Source of the DNA: Pseudonocardiaceae bacterium YIM PH 21723
GTDB taxonomy: Bacteria > Actinomycetota > Actinomycetes > Mycobacteriales > Pseudonocardiaceae
Direction: 5' to 3'
DNA: 64,000 nucleotides
Assembly: GCA_003600225.1 (NCBI GenBank)
Contig: QZFT01000056.1
Location: forward strand, 62,001 to 126,000
Part shown: positions 18,791 to 27,398 of the stretch, one piece after another
How positions within the stretch are numbered: the first letter of the stretch is position 1
Layout: every line of letters begins with the position of its first letter
Notes under the pieces: model-generated
What the model saw: the letters and a program-made list of their open reading frames with translations, nothing else
What the model was told of the DNA's origin: nothing
Databases searched by the model: none
Position numbers and translations under genes: made by a program

Positions 18791-20209
18791 TTAACCCACC
18801 AACAGGGTGGACTGGCGTTCCCGGACCGGCACGTTGACGCCGGTCGCGACGGCGCTCAGGATCGCGGTGATCCGGGCGACGACGCTGTTCAGCACGCTCG
18901 CCGAGGTCGCCGTCTCCGGGTACCGGGTCCACATGTAGAGCTCTTCGTGGGTGCGGTTGAACCACAGGTGCGGCTCGTCCGCCTGGGACACGGCGCCGAT
19001 GGCCCGGAAGTCCTGCTCACGGTGCTTCTCGGAGTTCGGCATGATCCGGAAGTCCATGTAGGAGATCATCGAGAACATGTCGCGCTTGTTGGTCTGGAAC
19101 ATGTCGGCCAGCTGCACGGCGACCTTGCCCAGCGGCACCTTGCCGAGGGCGAAGGACTCCTTGGTGGCGGCCCGGGCCCGGCGCATGATCTCGCCGAAGT
19201 CCCTGGCGCCTTCCAGCTGGAGCTCCAGCGGCACGACGTTGATCAGCCAGCCGAGGGTGGCGGCCAGATCCGTGGAGTTGCGGGTGTGCACCGGCATCAC
19301 CGTGCGGTACTCGTCGATACCGCCCAGCTCCTGGAAGGTCATCGCGATCGCGGCGACCAGGCCGGGGAACATGCCGCCGCCGAGCTCCTTGCAGGCCTTC
19401 TCGAACCGGGCGGCCGTGCCGGCGTCCAGGATCGAGTAGAACTCGGAGATCTGCGGGTACAGCTGTCCGGGCGTGACACCCAGATCGAGGGGGAAGGTGG
19501 ACAGCTGGCCGTCTCCGCTGCGGACGAAGTTGGTCCAGCGGCGGATGCTCAGCTCGTCCAGCTCGGCGTTGTTCTCGGTGCGCTCACGGACGCAGAAGTC
19601 CACGAAGCTGCCCGCGTCGCGGACCTTGGCCTCGCGCTGCTCCAGGCGTGCCCGGTACAGCTCCTCGATCTCCGAGGCGAGCATGCCCATGGACAGGCCG
19701 TCGGTGTTCGAGTGGTCGAACATGACGTAGACGGTGGAGGAGTCCTCCCGCTGCAGCACACCGGTGACGGTGCACGGCCAGGTGGACGGGTCGGTGGCCT
19801 CGTTGAAGCGATCCTGGAGTAAGGCGAGCAGGCCCTCGGTGGTGGGCTGCTCCCCCAGGTCGTGCAGGTCGAGGGAGATGTCCTCGGCCGGGACCATGAA
19901 GCGGCTCATGTCCTGCCGGAAACCACTGCGCAGGGTGTCGTGGCGGTTGATCCAGTCCAGGAAAGCGGCGCCCATGGCGTCCAGGTCGACCGCGCCGGGG
20001 ATCTCGAAGACGGCACCGAGCCAGGACGGCGCGTTGATGCCCGCAGCCTTCTGGGCACGGCCGCACATGATGTGCACGGCCTGGTTGTACGAGGGCGGGG
20101 CGGGGTGCACGGGGGCGGAGGCGGCGACGGCCTGGGTCGCGGCACTGACGCGCCATTCGAACACCCGGGCCGGCCGGGGCTGGTACTGCGGGAAACCGGT
20201 CATCAACAT
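18791..20209 (-). CDS. Condensation-domain acyltransferase-like protein
   Basis: A stand-alone condensation-fold protein of about 472 residues. The catalytic HHxxxDG-type motif appears as DHSNTDG near residue 160, so the second His and the Asp are kept while the first position is Asp. A C-terminal region with WFNRTHEELYMWTRYP resembles the floor loop of such enzymes. These proteins form esters or amides from acyl carriers, as in PapA-type lipid acyltransferases. I chose the ATG at 20207-20209 (MLMTGFPQYQ) because GAAGGG precedes it; the ATG at 20269 would add a Pro-rich leader. It is divergent from the terpene operon across a 0.57-kb gap. Substrate unknown. Confidence 0.75.
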   Translation of the reverse strand: MLMTGFPQYQPRPARVFEWRVSAATQAVAASAPVHPAPPSYNQAVHIMCGRAQKAAGINAPSWLGAVFEIPGAVDLDAMGAAFLDWINRHDTLRSGFRQDMSRFMVPAEDISLDLHDLGEQPTTEGLLALLQDRFNEATDPSTWPCTVTGVLQREDSSTVYVMFDHSNTDGLSMGMLASEIEELYRARLEQREAKVRDAGSFVDFCVRERTENNAELDELSIRRWTNFVRSGDGQLSTFPLDLGVTPGQLYPQISEFYSILDAGTAARFEKACKELGGGMFPGLVAAIAMTFQELGGIDEYRTVMPVHTRNSTDLAATLGWLINVVPLELQLEGARDFGEIMRRARAATKESFALGKVPLGKVAVQLADMFQTNKRDMFSMISYMDFRIMPNSEKHREQDFRAIGAVSQADEPHLWFNRTHEELYMWTRYPETATSASVLNSVVARITAILSAVATGVNVPVRERQSTLLVG

Positions 20210-20780
20210 GGCGCCGATCCCTTCGGGGTTGAGCGGGTGCGGGGGGCGAGGTGGTGAAGGCGGCGTCATTGCCTGGGCGAACCTCTGCTGAGGCGTGGAT
20301 CGCTGTGCTTACACCAGGGAATGTGCGCGGGCCGGAGATAACAAGAGCCGCCAAACGAGTCTCCGGTCACATGCGCACCTAGGCTTGTAAAGCCTTTACC
20401 TGGCGCTAACACAATTTGTCCCGTCGGACATTTGAAAGGAAACCTGAGAAACCCTCTTACATGCAAGTTTATCCGGCTGTTATATGCAACATCACACGTT
20501 CGGGCGGCCCCACTTGACCGGGTTCTGGCTGGTCAGGAAACACGCCGTTAACAGTCGATTCGATCACAATAGATTCGTCGACTATCAGTTGAAAGCTCAA
20601 CAGTTCACCCATTTGGGCTACACTTCACCCCTGGTACAAACGGGGGAAATTAGGTAGCGGACCACGAATTTGTCTCCTGCGTCACCCGGTCCAGCGTTGA
20701 CGGCTCAGGGAAACCCCGAGCAAGGTCGTCAATTGCTCACAAACAGGACGTGAAAAATTCCGAGAAAGGTTCACCTGGAA
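20210..20780. promoter_or_regulatory. Long, AT-richer divergent regulatory region
   Basis: No gene is supported here. The region is clearly less GC-rich than its surroundings and separates the condensation-protein gene (-) from the terpene operon (+). A stem with TTGACG (20697-20702) and CGTCAA (20727-20732) encloses GCTCAGGG-AAA-CCCCGAGC, about 50 bases before the cyclase start; it could be an operator or leader structure. No known operator consensus is recognised. Confidence 0.4.
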
Positions 20781-22019
20781 ATGTCTCGGTTGTCGTCACT
20801 GTTCGTATCCCCGTCCACGCATTCCGTAGCCGCATTCGTCGAGTCGGTACTGGCCGACATTCGCCAAGCACCACCGTCTGCATTGGCCGAACTACTCAAC
20901 GTGCCACATACAGAAGTACGGCAGGACCCTTCGGCCACTACCGCACTGAGTGGGCTCGGAACCGCGGCGGCCCGGATGTTCTTTCCAGACCTGGCGAGGC
21001 CGCGGGTCGACCCGACTGCGTTGATCACTCTACCGGATGACGATTCCGAGCTGTTCTGCCCGGGTCCCGTCCGGGACGATCCGGCCCTGGGTGAACTGGT
21101 GAACGAGCAGCTCGTGGCATGGGCGGGCGAGATGGGCATCTATCCCGACCGGCTCGACCACCTGCGACGCTGCGGATTCGGCCGGATGATCATGCTCGCC
21201 CATCCGGGTTGCGATGATCCAGATCGACTACTCGCGGCGACCAAGGTCATGGTCGCCGAATGGGCCTCCGACGACTACTACCTGGACGAGTCCGAGGTGG
21301 GCGCCGATCCCGCCACGACGGCCGCCAAGTTCGGCCTCCTCTACGGCGTGGTCGACCCGGTGGCCCTGCCGGCCAGGTACACGTCCGCGGAACAGCGGTA
21401 CCTCCAGGAGGAGCCCATCGCGCGGGCCTTCCGGGACTCGATGGAACACCTGGCGCAGTACACGACCACGGCCCAGATGGCCCGGTTCCAGCACCAGATG
21501 GCCATCCTGTTCACCACGCTCGACCAGAACGCCAGCTGGCGGCACTCGGGGGCTCGCCCGAAGGCCTGGGAGTACCTGTCGCACCGGCAGCACAACAGCT
21601 ACCTGCCGCCGATGATCCTCTGCGACGTGCTCTCCGGCTACGAACTGTCTCCGCAGGAGTTCTACTTCCCGCCGGTGCGCCGCGCCGTGCTGATGATCGG
21701 CCTGGCCGCGGTGCTGATCAACGACATCCACTCGGCGGCCAAGGAGCACGACGACGACATCAGCCTGCCCGAGGCGATCTCCGAGGAGGAGAACTGCTCC
21801 CTGGAGCAGGCCGTGCGGGAAACGGTGGCGGTGCACAACGAGCTGATGAAGGCCTTCGTCGCGGAAGCGACCGTGCTCAGCGCCGCCGGGTCACCGGCAC
21901 TGCGCCGGTTCTTCACCGATCTCTGGGCGTGGTGTGGGGGCAGCAGGGAGTGGCACGCCACGACCCTGCGATATCGCTCAGAACAGTCGTCCGACCGGGA
22001 ACCGGCCCCGGCGGTCTAA
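20781..22019 (+). CDS. 2-Methylisoborneol-synthase-type terpene cyclase
   Basis: A 412-residue class I terpene synthase. The first metal-binding motif is DDYYLDE at about residues 164-170, the form seen in 2-methylisoborneol (MIB) synthases. The NSE motif is NDIHSAAKE at about 314-322, followed by an acidic HDDD. The SYLPPMILCDVLSGYEL segment also fits that family. It is slightly shorter than usual because the Pro-rich N-terminal extension is missing. The next gene, 15 bases later, is a geranyl-diphosphate C-methyltransferase, the diagnostic partner: together they turn GPP into 2-methyl-GPP and then MIB. The ribosome site is weak (GAAAGG, 11 bases from ATG). Confidence 0.88.
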   Translation: MSRLSSLFVSPSTHSVAAFVESVLADIRQAPPSALAELLNVPHTEVRQDPSATTALSGLGTAAARMFFPDLARPRVDPTALITLPDDDSELFCPGPVRDDPALGELVNEQLVAWAGEMGIYPDRLDHLRRCGFGRMIMLAHPGCDDPDRLLAATKVMVAEWASDDYYLDESEVGADPATTAAKFGLLYGVVDPVALPARYTSAEQRYLQEEPIARAFRDSMEHLAQYTTTAQMARFQHQMAILFTTLDQNASWRHSGARPKAWEYLSHRQHNSYLPPMILCDVLSGYELSPQEFYFPPVRRAVLMIGLAAVLINDIHSAAKEHDDDISLPEAISEEENCSLEQAVRETVAVHNELMKAFVAEATVLSAAGSPALRRFFTDLWAWCGGSREWHATTLRYRSEQSSDREPAPAV

Positions 22020-22034
22020 GGAAAGGGAACCCCC

Positions 22035-22886
22035 ATGACGGTCACGGCGACCACCGCTGATGTCCTCAAGACCCCCTACCAGCGATCGATCGCGGACTAT
22101 TGGGACAAGGAGAAGGACCCCGTCAACATCCGCCTCGGTGAGGTCGACGGGCTCTACCACCATCACTACGGCATCGGACCGGTCGACGAGTCGGTGCGTG
22201 GCGGCACCGACGAACAGATCATCGCCGAGCTGCACCGCCTGGAGACCGACCAGGCGGACTTCCTCATCGACCACCTCGGCGACCTCACACCCACCGACCG
22301 GGTCCTGGACGCGGGCTCGGGACGCGGCGGCAGCAGCATCATGGTGAACCAGCGCTTCGGCTGCCAGGTGGACGGCGTGAGCATCTCCCAGCAGCAGGTC
22401 GACTTCGCGAACGGCCAGGCGCAGCAGCGCGGCGTGGCCGACCAGGTGCGCTTCCACTTCAAGAACATGCTGCACACCGGCATCGAGGACGGTTCGCTGT
22501 CCGCGATCTGGACCAACGAGACCACGATGTACGTGGACCTGTTCGAGCTGTTCGGCGAGTTCTCCCGGATGCTCAAGTTCGGCGGTAGATATGTGTGCAT
22601 CACCGGCTGCTGGAACGACCTCACCGGTGGCAGGTCGAAGGCGGTCATCCAGATCGACGAGCGCTACACCTGCAACGTGCACCCGCGCAGCGAGTACTTC
22701 CGGGCACTCGCCGCCCACGGACTGGCACCCATCTCCGTGTTCGACCTGACCCCGGCGACGATCCCCTACTGGGAGCTCCGGGAGACATCGTGCGTGGCTA
22801 CCGGTGTAGAGGTCCCGTTCCTCCAAGCCTACAGAGAAAGTAGCTTTCACTATCTGATGATCGTGGCGGACAAGGTACGCCCCTGA
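22035..22886 (+). CDS. Geranyl diphosphate 2-C-methyltransferase
   Basis: The 283-residue SAM-dependent methyltransferase has motif I LDAGSGRGGSS near residues 93-103, a distinctive YHHHYGIGPVD segment near 42-52 and TNETTMYVDLFELF near 157-170, all typical of the GPP C-methyltransferase of MIB operons. It methylates C2 of geranyl diphosphate. GGAAAGGG precedes the ATG, and the gap to the cyclase is only 15 bases, so one operon is clear. A 14-bp-arm hairpin follows the stop. No gene for the encapsulin-like cyclic-nucleotide-binding protein, often first in such operons, is present. Confidence 0.9.
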   Translation: MTVTATTADVLKTPYQRSIADYWDKEKDPVNIRLGEVDGLYHHHYGIGPVDESVRGGTDEQIIAELHRLETDQADFLIDHLGDLTPTDRVLDAGSGRGGSSIMVNQRFGCQVDGVSISQQQVDFANGQAQQRGVADQVRFHFKNMLHTGIEDGSLSAIWTNETTMYVDLFELFGEFSRMLKFGGRYVCITGCWNDLTGGRSKAVIQIDERYTCNVHPRSEYFRALAAHGLAPISVFDLTPATIPYWELRETSCVATGVEVPFLQAYRESSFHYLMIVADKVRP

Positions 22887-22895
22887 CCTCTGATA

Positions 22896-22926
22896 ACGCC
22901 CTGCTGACACACTGTCAGCAGGGCGT
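22896..22926 (+). terminator. Terminator hairpin of the terpene operon
   Basis: Perfect 14-bp arms, ACGCCCTGCTGACA at 22896-22909 and its complement at 22913-22926, with a 3-base loop, lie 10 bases after the methyltransferase stop. No U-tract follows. Confidence 0.8.
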
Positions 22927-23023
22927 CAAGAGGTGAAACTCGTCCTTTACTGGCCAGTAGTTACCAGCCTATGGTGTGCCTTGCGTAACAGGCCGGTTTC
23001 GCCAACTGTGGGACGAGTCCTGA

Positions 23024-23908
23024 ATGACCTCAGCACGACCAGCACGCCCCGCCTCCCTCCGATCCCGAATTGCCAGATCGGAGCTGGTCAGGCGTGTTCT
23101 CACCCCCCAAGTCAGCATCACCGACGACGCCTTGCGGCAGGCAGTATCCGGCACAGTGGTCTTGATCACCGGGGCCTCCTTCGGCATCGGTGAGTCCACC
23201 GCGCGCCGGGTCGCCGCAGCGGGCGCCACCACCCTCCTGGTGGCCCGGACCGCCGAGGTCCTGGAAGAGGTCGCCGAGAAGATCACCGCCGACGGCGGCA
23301 TCGCCCACGCCTACCCTGCCGACCTCACCGACGCCGACCAGGTGGACGACCTGGTCCAGCGGGTGCTGGCCGAGCACGGTCACGTGGACTTCCTGGTGAG
23401 CAACGCGGGCCGGTCCATTCGCCGGCTGCTGTCGAAGTCCTACGACCGGTTCCACGACTTCCAGCGCACCATCGACATCAACTACCTGGGCCCGGTGCGC
23501 CTGGTGCTCGGCCTGTTGCCGAGCATGCGGGAACGCAAATCCGGCCATCTGGTGAACATCTCCACCTGGGCCGCGCTACTGCCGCCCAGCGCGGGCTGGT
23601 CCGCCTACGTTGCCTCGAAGTCGGCGTTCGACGTCTTCTTCCGGACCGTAGGCGTGGAGAGCAGCCAGGACAACGTCACCACGTCCACGATCTACATGAC
23701 ACTGGTACACACCCGGATGAGCGCGCCGACCGAGGCACTGCGGCACGCGCCAGGCCTGACGCCCGACGAGGCGGCGGAACTGGTGATCAAGGCAATCGTT
23801 GAGCGTTCACAGAGCATCACCTCCTGGTACACGTGGGCCGGCAACGTCGGGTTCACCGCGGTACGTGCACCGTTGGAAAAGTTCCTGAGCTGGCGAAGGG
23901 GTCGTTGA
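23024..23908 (+). CDS. Short-chain dehydrogenase/reductase
   Basis: A 294-residue SDR with the cofactor loop TGASFGIG near residues 48-55, DLTD, the NAG motif (VSNAGRS) and the active site YVASK near 190. An N-terminal extension of about 40 residues precedes the Rossmann fold, and the C terminus ends in a basic helix, as in membrane-associated lipid-type SDRs. Its TGA overlaps the ATG of the acyl-CoA ligase gene by one base, so the two are coupled. Together they may reduce or modify an acyl chain. The substrate is unknown. Confidence 0.85.
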   Translation: MTSARPARPASLRSRIARSELVRRVLTPQVSITDDALRQAVSGTVVLITGASFGIGESTARRVAAAGATTLLVARTAEVLEEVAEKITADGGIAHAYPADLTDADQVDDLVQRVLAEHGHVDFLVSNAGRSIRRLLSKSYDRFHDFQRTIDINYLGPVRLVLGLLPSMRERKSGHLVNISTWAALLPPSAGWSAYVASKSAFDVFFRTVGVESSQDNVTTSTIYMTLVHTRMSAPTEALRHAPGLTPDEAAELVIKAIVERSQSITSWYTWAGNVGFTAVRAPLEKFLSWRRGR

Positions 23909-25500
23909 TGAGCATTGCGATGTTGGCGTCGGCTGCACGTGCTTTCTGGGGAAGCGGCATGATCACCCAGACCCGCCCGTGGCATCTGCCCGGCATGGCC
24001 AAGGCTCGGTGGAGCACCGGCAGCTCCGCCGCTCTGCCACTGGCCCTCGCCGCGAGCAGGCAGGGTGACAAGGTCGGCCTGGTCGACGACCGGGGCGAGA
24101 TCAGCTACCGGCAGCTGGACGATGCGGCGTCCCGGCTGGCCGCCGGCATCTCCGCCGCCACCGAACTGGGTACCGAGCCGAAGATCGCGGTGATGTGCCG
24201 CAACCACCGCTACTTCCTGATCGCGATGGGCGCCGCCGGGCGGCTCGGCGCGAACCTGATCTTCCTAAACACCGAGTTCTCCGGTCCGCAGCTGACCAAC
24301 ATGTTCAAGAACATCACGCCGGACTACATCATCGCCGACGAGGAGTTCCTGCCCCGCCTCGGCGACGCCCCCTGCCCGGTGGTCGCGGCGTGGACCGACT
24401 CGGCACTGCCCGGGCAGACCACGGTCGACCAGGTCGTGGCCCGGAACAAGCCGACCAGTGTGCTGAAGCCGGCCAGCACCGGCAAGGTCACCATCCTGAC
24501 CTCGGGCACCACCGGCACCCCCAAGGGCGCGTCCCGGTCCACCGGACCCAAGGCCGTGCTGGCGATCTTCTCCACGCTGATGATCCGCTGCGGCGTGAAG
24601 GCGGGCGACACCACGCTCATCGCCCCGCCGGCCTTCCACGGTGTCGGCCTGATGGGCCTGCACCTGTCGCTGGTGCTCGGCAACCCGATCATCATGCGTC
24701 GCAAGTTCAAGCCGGAGCAGGTGCTCAAGGACATCGACCAGTACAAGGTCCGATGTATCGTCGGCGTCCCGGTGATGTACCAGCGGATGGTCGAGCTGCC
24801 CGCCGAGACGCGGGACAGGTACGACCACTCCACCCTGGAAATGGTGCTGTCCAGCGGTTCCGCGCTGCGGCCCGAGCTGTTCCGCCGGTTCACCGAGGCC
24901 TTCGGCCCGGTGCTCTACAACGCCTACGGCTCCAGCGAGTGTGGTTTCGCCGCGATCGCCACGCCCACCGACATGCTGGAGGCTCCCGGCACCGTCGGCC
25001 AGCCGAGCATCGGCATCCCGGTGCAGGTGCTGCGGGACGGCGCGCCGGTCTCCGCTGAGGAGTCCGGCACCATCTACGTCGGCGGTCCGCAGGTGATCAG
25101 CCAGTACATGGGCGGCGGCGCCAAGCAGGTGATCAACGGCCTGGTGAACACCGGCGACGTCGGCCACTTCGACACCAGCGGCCGGCTGTACGTCGACGGC
25201 CGCGAGGACGACATGATCGTCTCCGGCGGGGAGAACGTGTACCCGCAGGAGGTCGAGGACCTGCTGTCCAAGCACCCGAGCATCACCGAGGCGGCCGTGG
25301 TCGGCGTCGAGGACGAGCAGTACGGGCAGCGGCTGGTCGCCTACGTGGTTCCGCGCGGGTCGCAGCCGGACACCGATGAGCTGCTGGCGTACGTGAAGGA
25401 CAACCTGGCCCGGTACAAGGTGCCTCGGCAGGTCGTTTACCTGGAGGAGCTGCCGCGGAACGCCACTGGGAAGGTTCTGCGGCGGGTTCTGGGTAAGTAG
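23908..25500 (+). CDS. Acyl-CoA ligase (AMP-binding, FadD-like)
   Basis: A 530-residue ANL-superfamily enzyme. The P-loop-like motif TSGTTGTPKG is near residues 194-203, the A5 region YGSSECG near 340, the hinge motif with DGREDDMIVSGGENVYP near 430, and the catalytic Lys in RNATGKVLRR near the C terminus. It activates a carboxylic acid as acyl-AMP and transfers it to CoA. The start ATG overlaps the stop of the SDR gene (TGATG), showing translational coupling. DUF222-HNH element A begins seven bases after its stop codon. Confidence 0.92.
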   Translation: MSIAMLASAARAFWGSGMITQTRPWHLPGMAKARWSTGSSAALPLALAASRQGDKVGLVDDRGEISYRQLDDAASRLAAGISAATELGTEPKIAVMCRNHRYFLIAMGAAGRLGANLIFLNTEFSGPQLTNMFKNITPDYIIADEEFLPRLGDAPCPVVAAWTDSALPGQTTVDQVVARNKPTSVLKPASTGKVTILTSGTTGTPKGASRSTGPKAVLAIFSTLMIRCGVKAGDTTLIAPPAFHGVGLMGLHLSLVLGNPIIMRRKFKPEQVLKDIDQYKVRCIVGVPVMYQRMVELPAETRDRYDHSTLEMVLSSGSALRPELFRRFTEAFGPVLYNAYGSSECGFAAIATPTDMLEAPGTVGQPSIGIPVQVLRDGAPVSAEESGTIYVGGPQVISQYMGGGAKQVINGLVNTGDVGHFDTSGRLYVDGREDDMIVSGGENVYPQEVEDLLSKHPSITEAAVVGVEDEQYGQRLVAYVVPRGSQPDTDELLAYVKDNLARYKVPRQVVYLEELPRNATGKVLRRVLGK

Positions 25501-25523
25501 GTTTTGGGGCGGCTTTTGAGGGT

Positions 25524-25598
25524 GAGGCGCTGGTCTGCGGCTGTCAAAACCCAGCTGTGGGCTTCTGGCTGTGGTTGACAGCCGCAGCCCAGCACCTC
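25524..25598 (-). other. Conserved 3' hairpin of DUF222-HNH element A
   Basis: Arms 25524-25547 and 25575-25598 pair at 22 of 24 positions around a 27-base loop; the core is CTGCGGCTGTCAA. The same stem occurs after the HNH gene of element B, with loop sequence changed. It may be a terminator, an RNA element or a recognition site. Confidence 0.7.
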
Positions 25599-25725
25599 CT
25601 TGGAGCCTTGCGCCCCATCTCCGCTGTTGGCCCCCGGAACAGGGGGAAGATCCATGAGTGCTCCTTGTTTCGGGTGGGGACACACCGGGGTTGGGTGCGG
25701 CCCCACTTCGGCTTGGGATCGGGGT

Positions 25726-26850
25726 TCAATTGCGTTTGTGGGGCCTCAGCGGTTTCGTCAAAACCCGGCCCTCATCGGTTGTCCACCGCACGGAACCATC
25801 CGGATTCTTGATGTAGCTCCAGTTGCCCTCATCCTTGAGTCGATGGTGGTGTCGGCACAGCGGCAAGAGGTTGCAGATGCAGGTTCTGCCGCCATCCTCA
25901 TGGCGCCGGCAATGGTCGATGTCGCAGGTCACCGCTGCCGCCATGCAGAACGGTGCCGAACACGTTCTGTGCGTCGAAGTCAGCAATCTGCGCATCCCCG
26001 GGGTCGGGAACCGTGACTTGGTCTCGGCTTTGATCCCGACACCGGTGACCGGGTCTTCGACCAGCCGATACCAATCACCCTTCGCCGCGTAATCGCGCGG
26101 GACCTGGGCTGGGATCGGTCCCATTCCCGCGACCTGCGCCGGAGCATCCGAGAACCCAGCCACAACATCAGGCGTGAGATGGATGATGATCTCCGCCTTC
26201 ACCTCCCTGGCACCCTCGAACGTCCCCAACAACAGCTGCTGGGAGATGTCGCAGCGCAGCTGATCCATCTCCCGCTCATCACCCTCACGCCGCAACTTCT
26301 TCGCCAGCGCTCCGACATGCTGGGGGATCGCGTGATTGGTCGCTTCATCCCCGGTGATCGCCAACGTCGACACACCATCAGAACCTGTGCGGTGCTTCAA
26401 CTTTCGTTGATGCATCCGCCGCGACTTCCGATCCGCGTACCCATCCGGATCAACCCGCAGGATCTCCTCGTCCATGATCCCGGCGAGTTCCCGCGGTGAG
26501 GACCACAAGGCGTTGTCCAACGCGACCTGCTCCACCGCCGCAACCTTGTCCGCCGACAACCACTGAGTCTTCGAATAGATCGCCTGCATCCGCTCCTCGC
26601 AGATCTCCCCAGCCAGCAAAGCCTCGAACGTGGACCGCAACGGACCATCCAACGCCTGAGCGACCTCCAACCAGTTGGACGCACGAGGAGACATCCCCAT
26701 CACCTCACCGACCACATCCGCGACGAACTCATAATCACCCCGCTCCTCGGCCATCCGAGCCGCATACGAGCGCATCACAGCGGCGTCCTTGCGGTGCCGT
26801 TTGACCAGCACCTCAAACCCGTCCGCCGTGTACTCGTAGCTCTCGCTCAT
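25726..26850 (-). CDS. DUF222 plus HNH endonuclease-domain protein (13E12-like), copy A
   Basis: A 374-residue protein beginning MSESYEYTADGFEVL at the ATG at 26848-26850. The N-terminal two thirds are the helical DUF222 domain. The C-terminal HNH domain has the metal-binding pattern CDIDHCRRH, then CNLLPLCRHHHRLKDEG near residues 320-350. Family members are abundant and often multicopy in actinobacteria. A TAATAT box lies directly before the start, and the transcript may be leaderless. It differs from copy B at scattered residues, including RASN in place of RRAAN. Nuclease activity is predicted; biological role unknown. Confidence 0.88.
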   Translation of the reverse strand: MSESYEYTADGFEVLVKRHRKDAAVMRSYAARMAEERGDYEFVADVVGEVMGMSPRASNWLEVAQALDGPLRSTFEALLAGEICEERMQAIYSKTQWLSADKVAAVEQVALDNALWSSPRELAGIMDEEILRVDPDGYADRKSRRMHQRKLKHRTGSDGVSTLAITGDEATNHAIPQHVGALAKKLRREGDEREMDQLRCDISQQLLLGTFEGAREVKAEIIIHLTPDVVAGFSDAPAQVAGMGPIPAQVPRDYAAKGDWYRLVEDPVTGVGIKAETKSRFPTPGMRRLLTSTHRTCSAPFCMAAAVTCDIDHCRRHEDGGRTCICNLLPLCRHHHRLKDEGNWSYIKNPDGSVRWTTDEGRVLTKPLRPHKRN

Positions 26851-26961
26851 GTCTTCGATATTACTCGCACACAATGCTGATATCGAATCCACACAATAAC
26901 CCACATGGGTGTAAAACTGGGGCTCCACAGTCACCTAAAACCCCGAAAAAGACCGTTCAAG

Positions 26962-27327
26962 CTAAGGCCGGGTAAGCACCTCCAGCCAATGCCCGCTCGG
27001 GTCCTGGAAGTAGAACCCCCGGCCGCCGTTCATGTCGTTGACCTCGTTCTCCCGCGTCGCGTACGGATCCGCCCAATACGACTGCTTCGCGCTCACCCGC
27101 TCCAGGATCCCCTCGAAGTCCTCATCGTCGATCTGGAACGCGAGGTGCTGCTGCGTGATCTTCTCGTCGTCCACGGTCAGGTAGTCGAGTTGCAGGTTGT
27201 TCGCCAGCGGGATCGCCTGAAACGGGCCGACTGCAACGGGTTCCGGCAAACCGAGAACCGCGGCCAGATACCGCGACGCCTCAAGAGCGTCCTTGGACCG
27301 GACAATGGTGTGATTGAGTTGAATCAT
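26962..27327 (-). CDS. VOC (glyoxalase/bleomycin-resistance fold) protein
   Basis: A 121-residue protein of the vicinal-oxygen-chelate fold, starting MIQLNHTIVRSKD and ending GRGFYFQDPSGHWLEVLTRP. His at position 5, the central QQHLAFQID strand and Glu in the C-terminal HWLEV are placed like the metal ligands of the family. No ribosome site is present: a -10 TAGCCT ends six bases before the ATG, so the mRNA is probably leaderless. The promoter is of MerR type (separate entry), suggesting induction by redox stress, a metal or a drug. Confidence 0.85.
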   Translation of the reverse strand: MIQLNHTIVRSKDALEASRYLAAVLGLPEPVAVGPFQAIPLANNLQLDYLTVDDEKITQQHLAFQIDDEDFEGILERVSAKQSYWADPYATRENEVNDMNGGRGFYFQDPSGHWLEVLTRP

Positions 27328-27333
27328 GAATTC

Positions 27334-27364
27334 AGGCTAGGACCTCTACTTAACTAGAGGTCAA
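27334..27364 (-). promoter_or_regulatory. MerR/SoxR-type promoter of the VOC gene
   Basis: On the minus strand, -35 TTGACC (27359-27364) and -10 TAGCCT (27334-27339) are 19 bases apart, the long spacer typical of MerR-family activation. A 22-bp palindrome (27341-27362, arms GACCTCTA and TAGAGGTC around a TTAA centre) lies across the spacer and -35. It resembles the SoxR box, CCTCAAG-TTAA-CTTGAGG in form. No MerR gene is in the window. Confidence 0.75.
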
Positions 27365-27398
27365 TAAACCAATTGCCCGGTAGCCTAACCTCGTATTC

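Larger units (their letters stand above)
25507..26950 (-). mobile_element. DUF222-HNH element A
   Basis: The boundaries are the limits of nucleotide similarity to element B at 52933-54409, read in the opposite direction. The unit has a 5' leader with a near-perfect dyad before the start codon, the DUF222-HNH gene, and a roughly 220-base 3' region ending in a 24-bp hairpin. It fills the gap between the acyl-CoA ligase and VOC genes almost exactly, with 6 and 11 bases left. I found no terminal inverted repeats or target duplications by eye. It resembles the mycobacterial 13E12 repeat family in gene content. Confidence 0.55.

Noticed and set aside
25544-25729. Small open frames downstream of the HNH genes with AAGGAG before ATG
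   Set aside because: The two copies use different frames across the conserved bases, so nucleotide structure, not a peptide, is conserved.
25507-26950. Classical insertion sequence interpretation of the DUF222-HNH units
   Set aside because: No transposase, no terminal inverted repeats and no target-site duplication could be found at the similarity limits; a repeat element with an HNH nuclease fits better.
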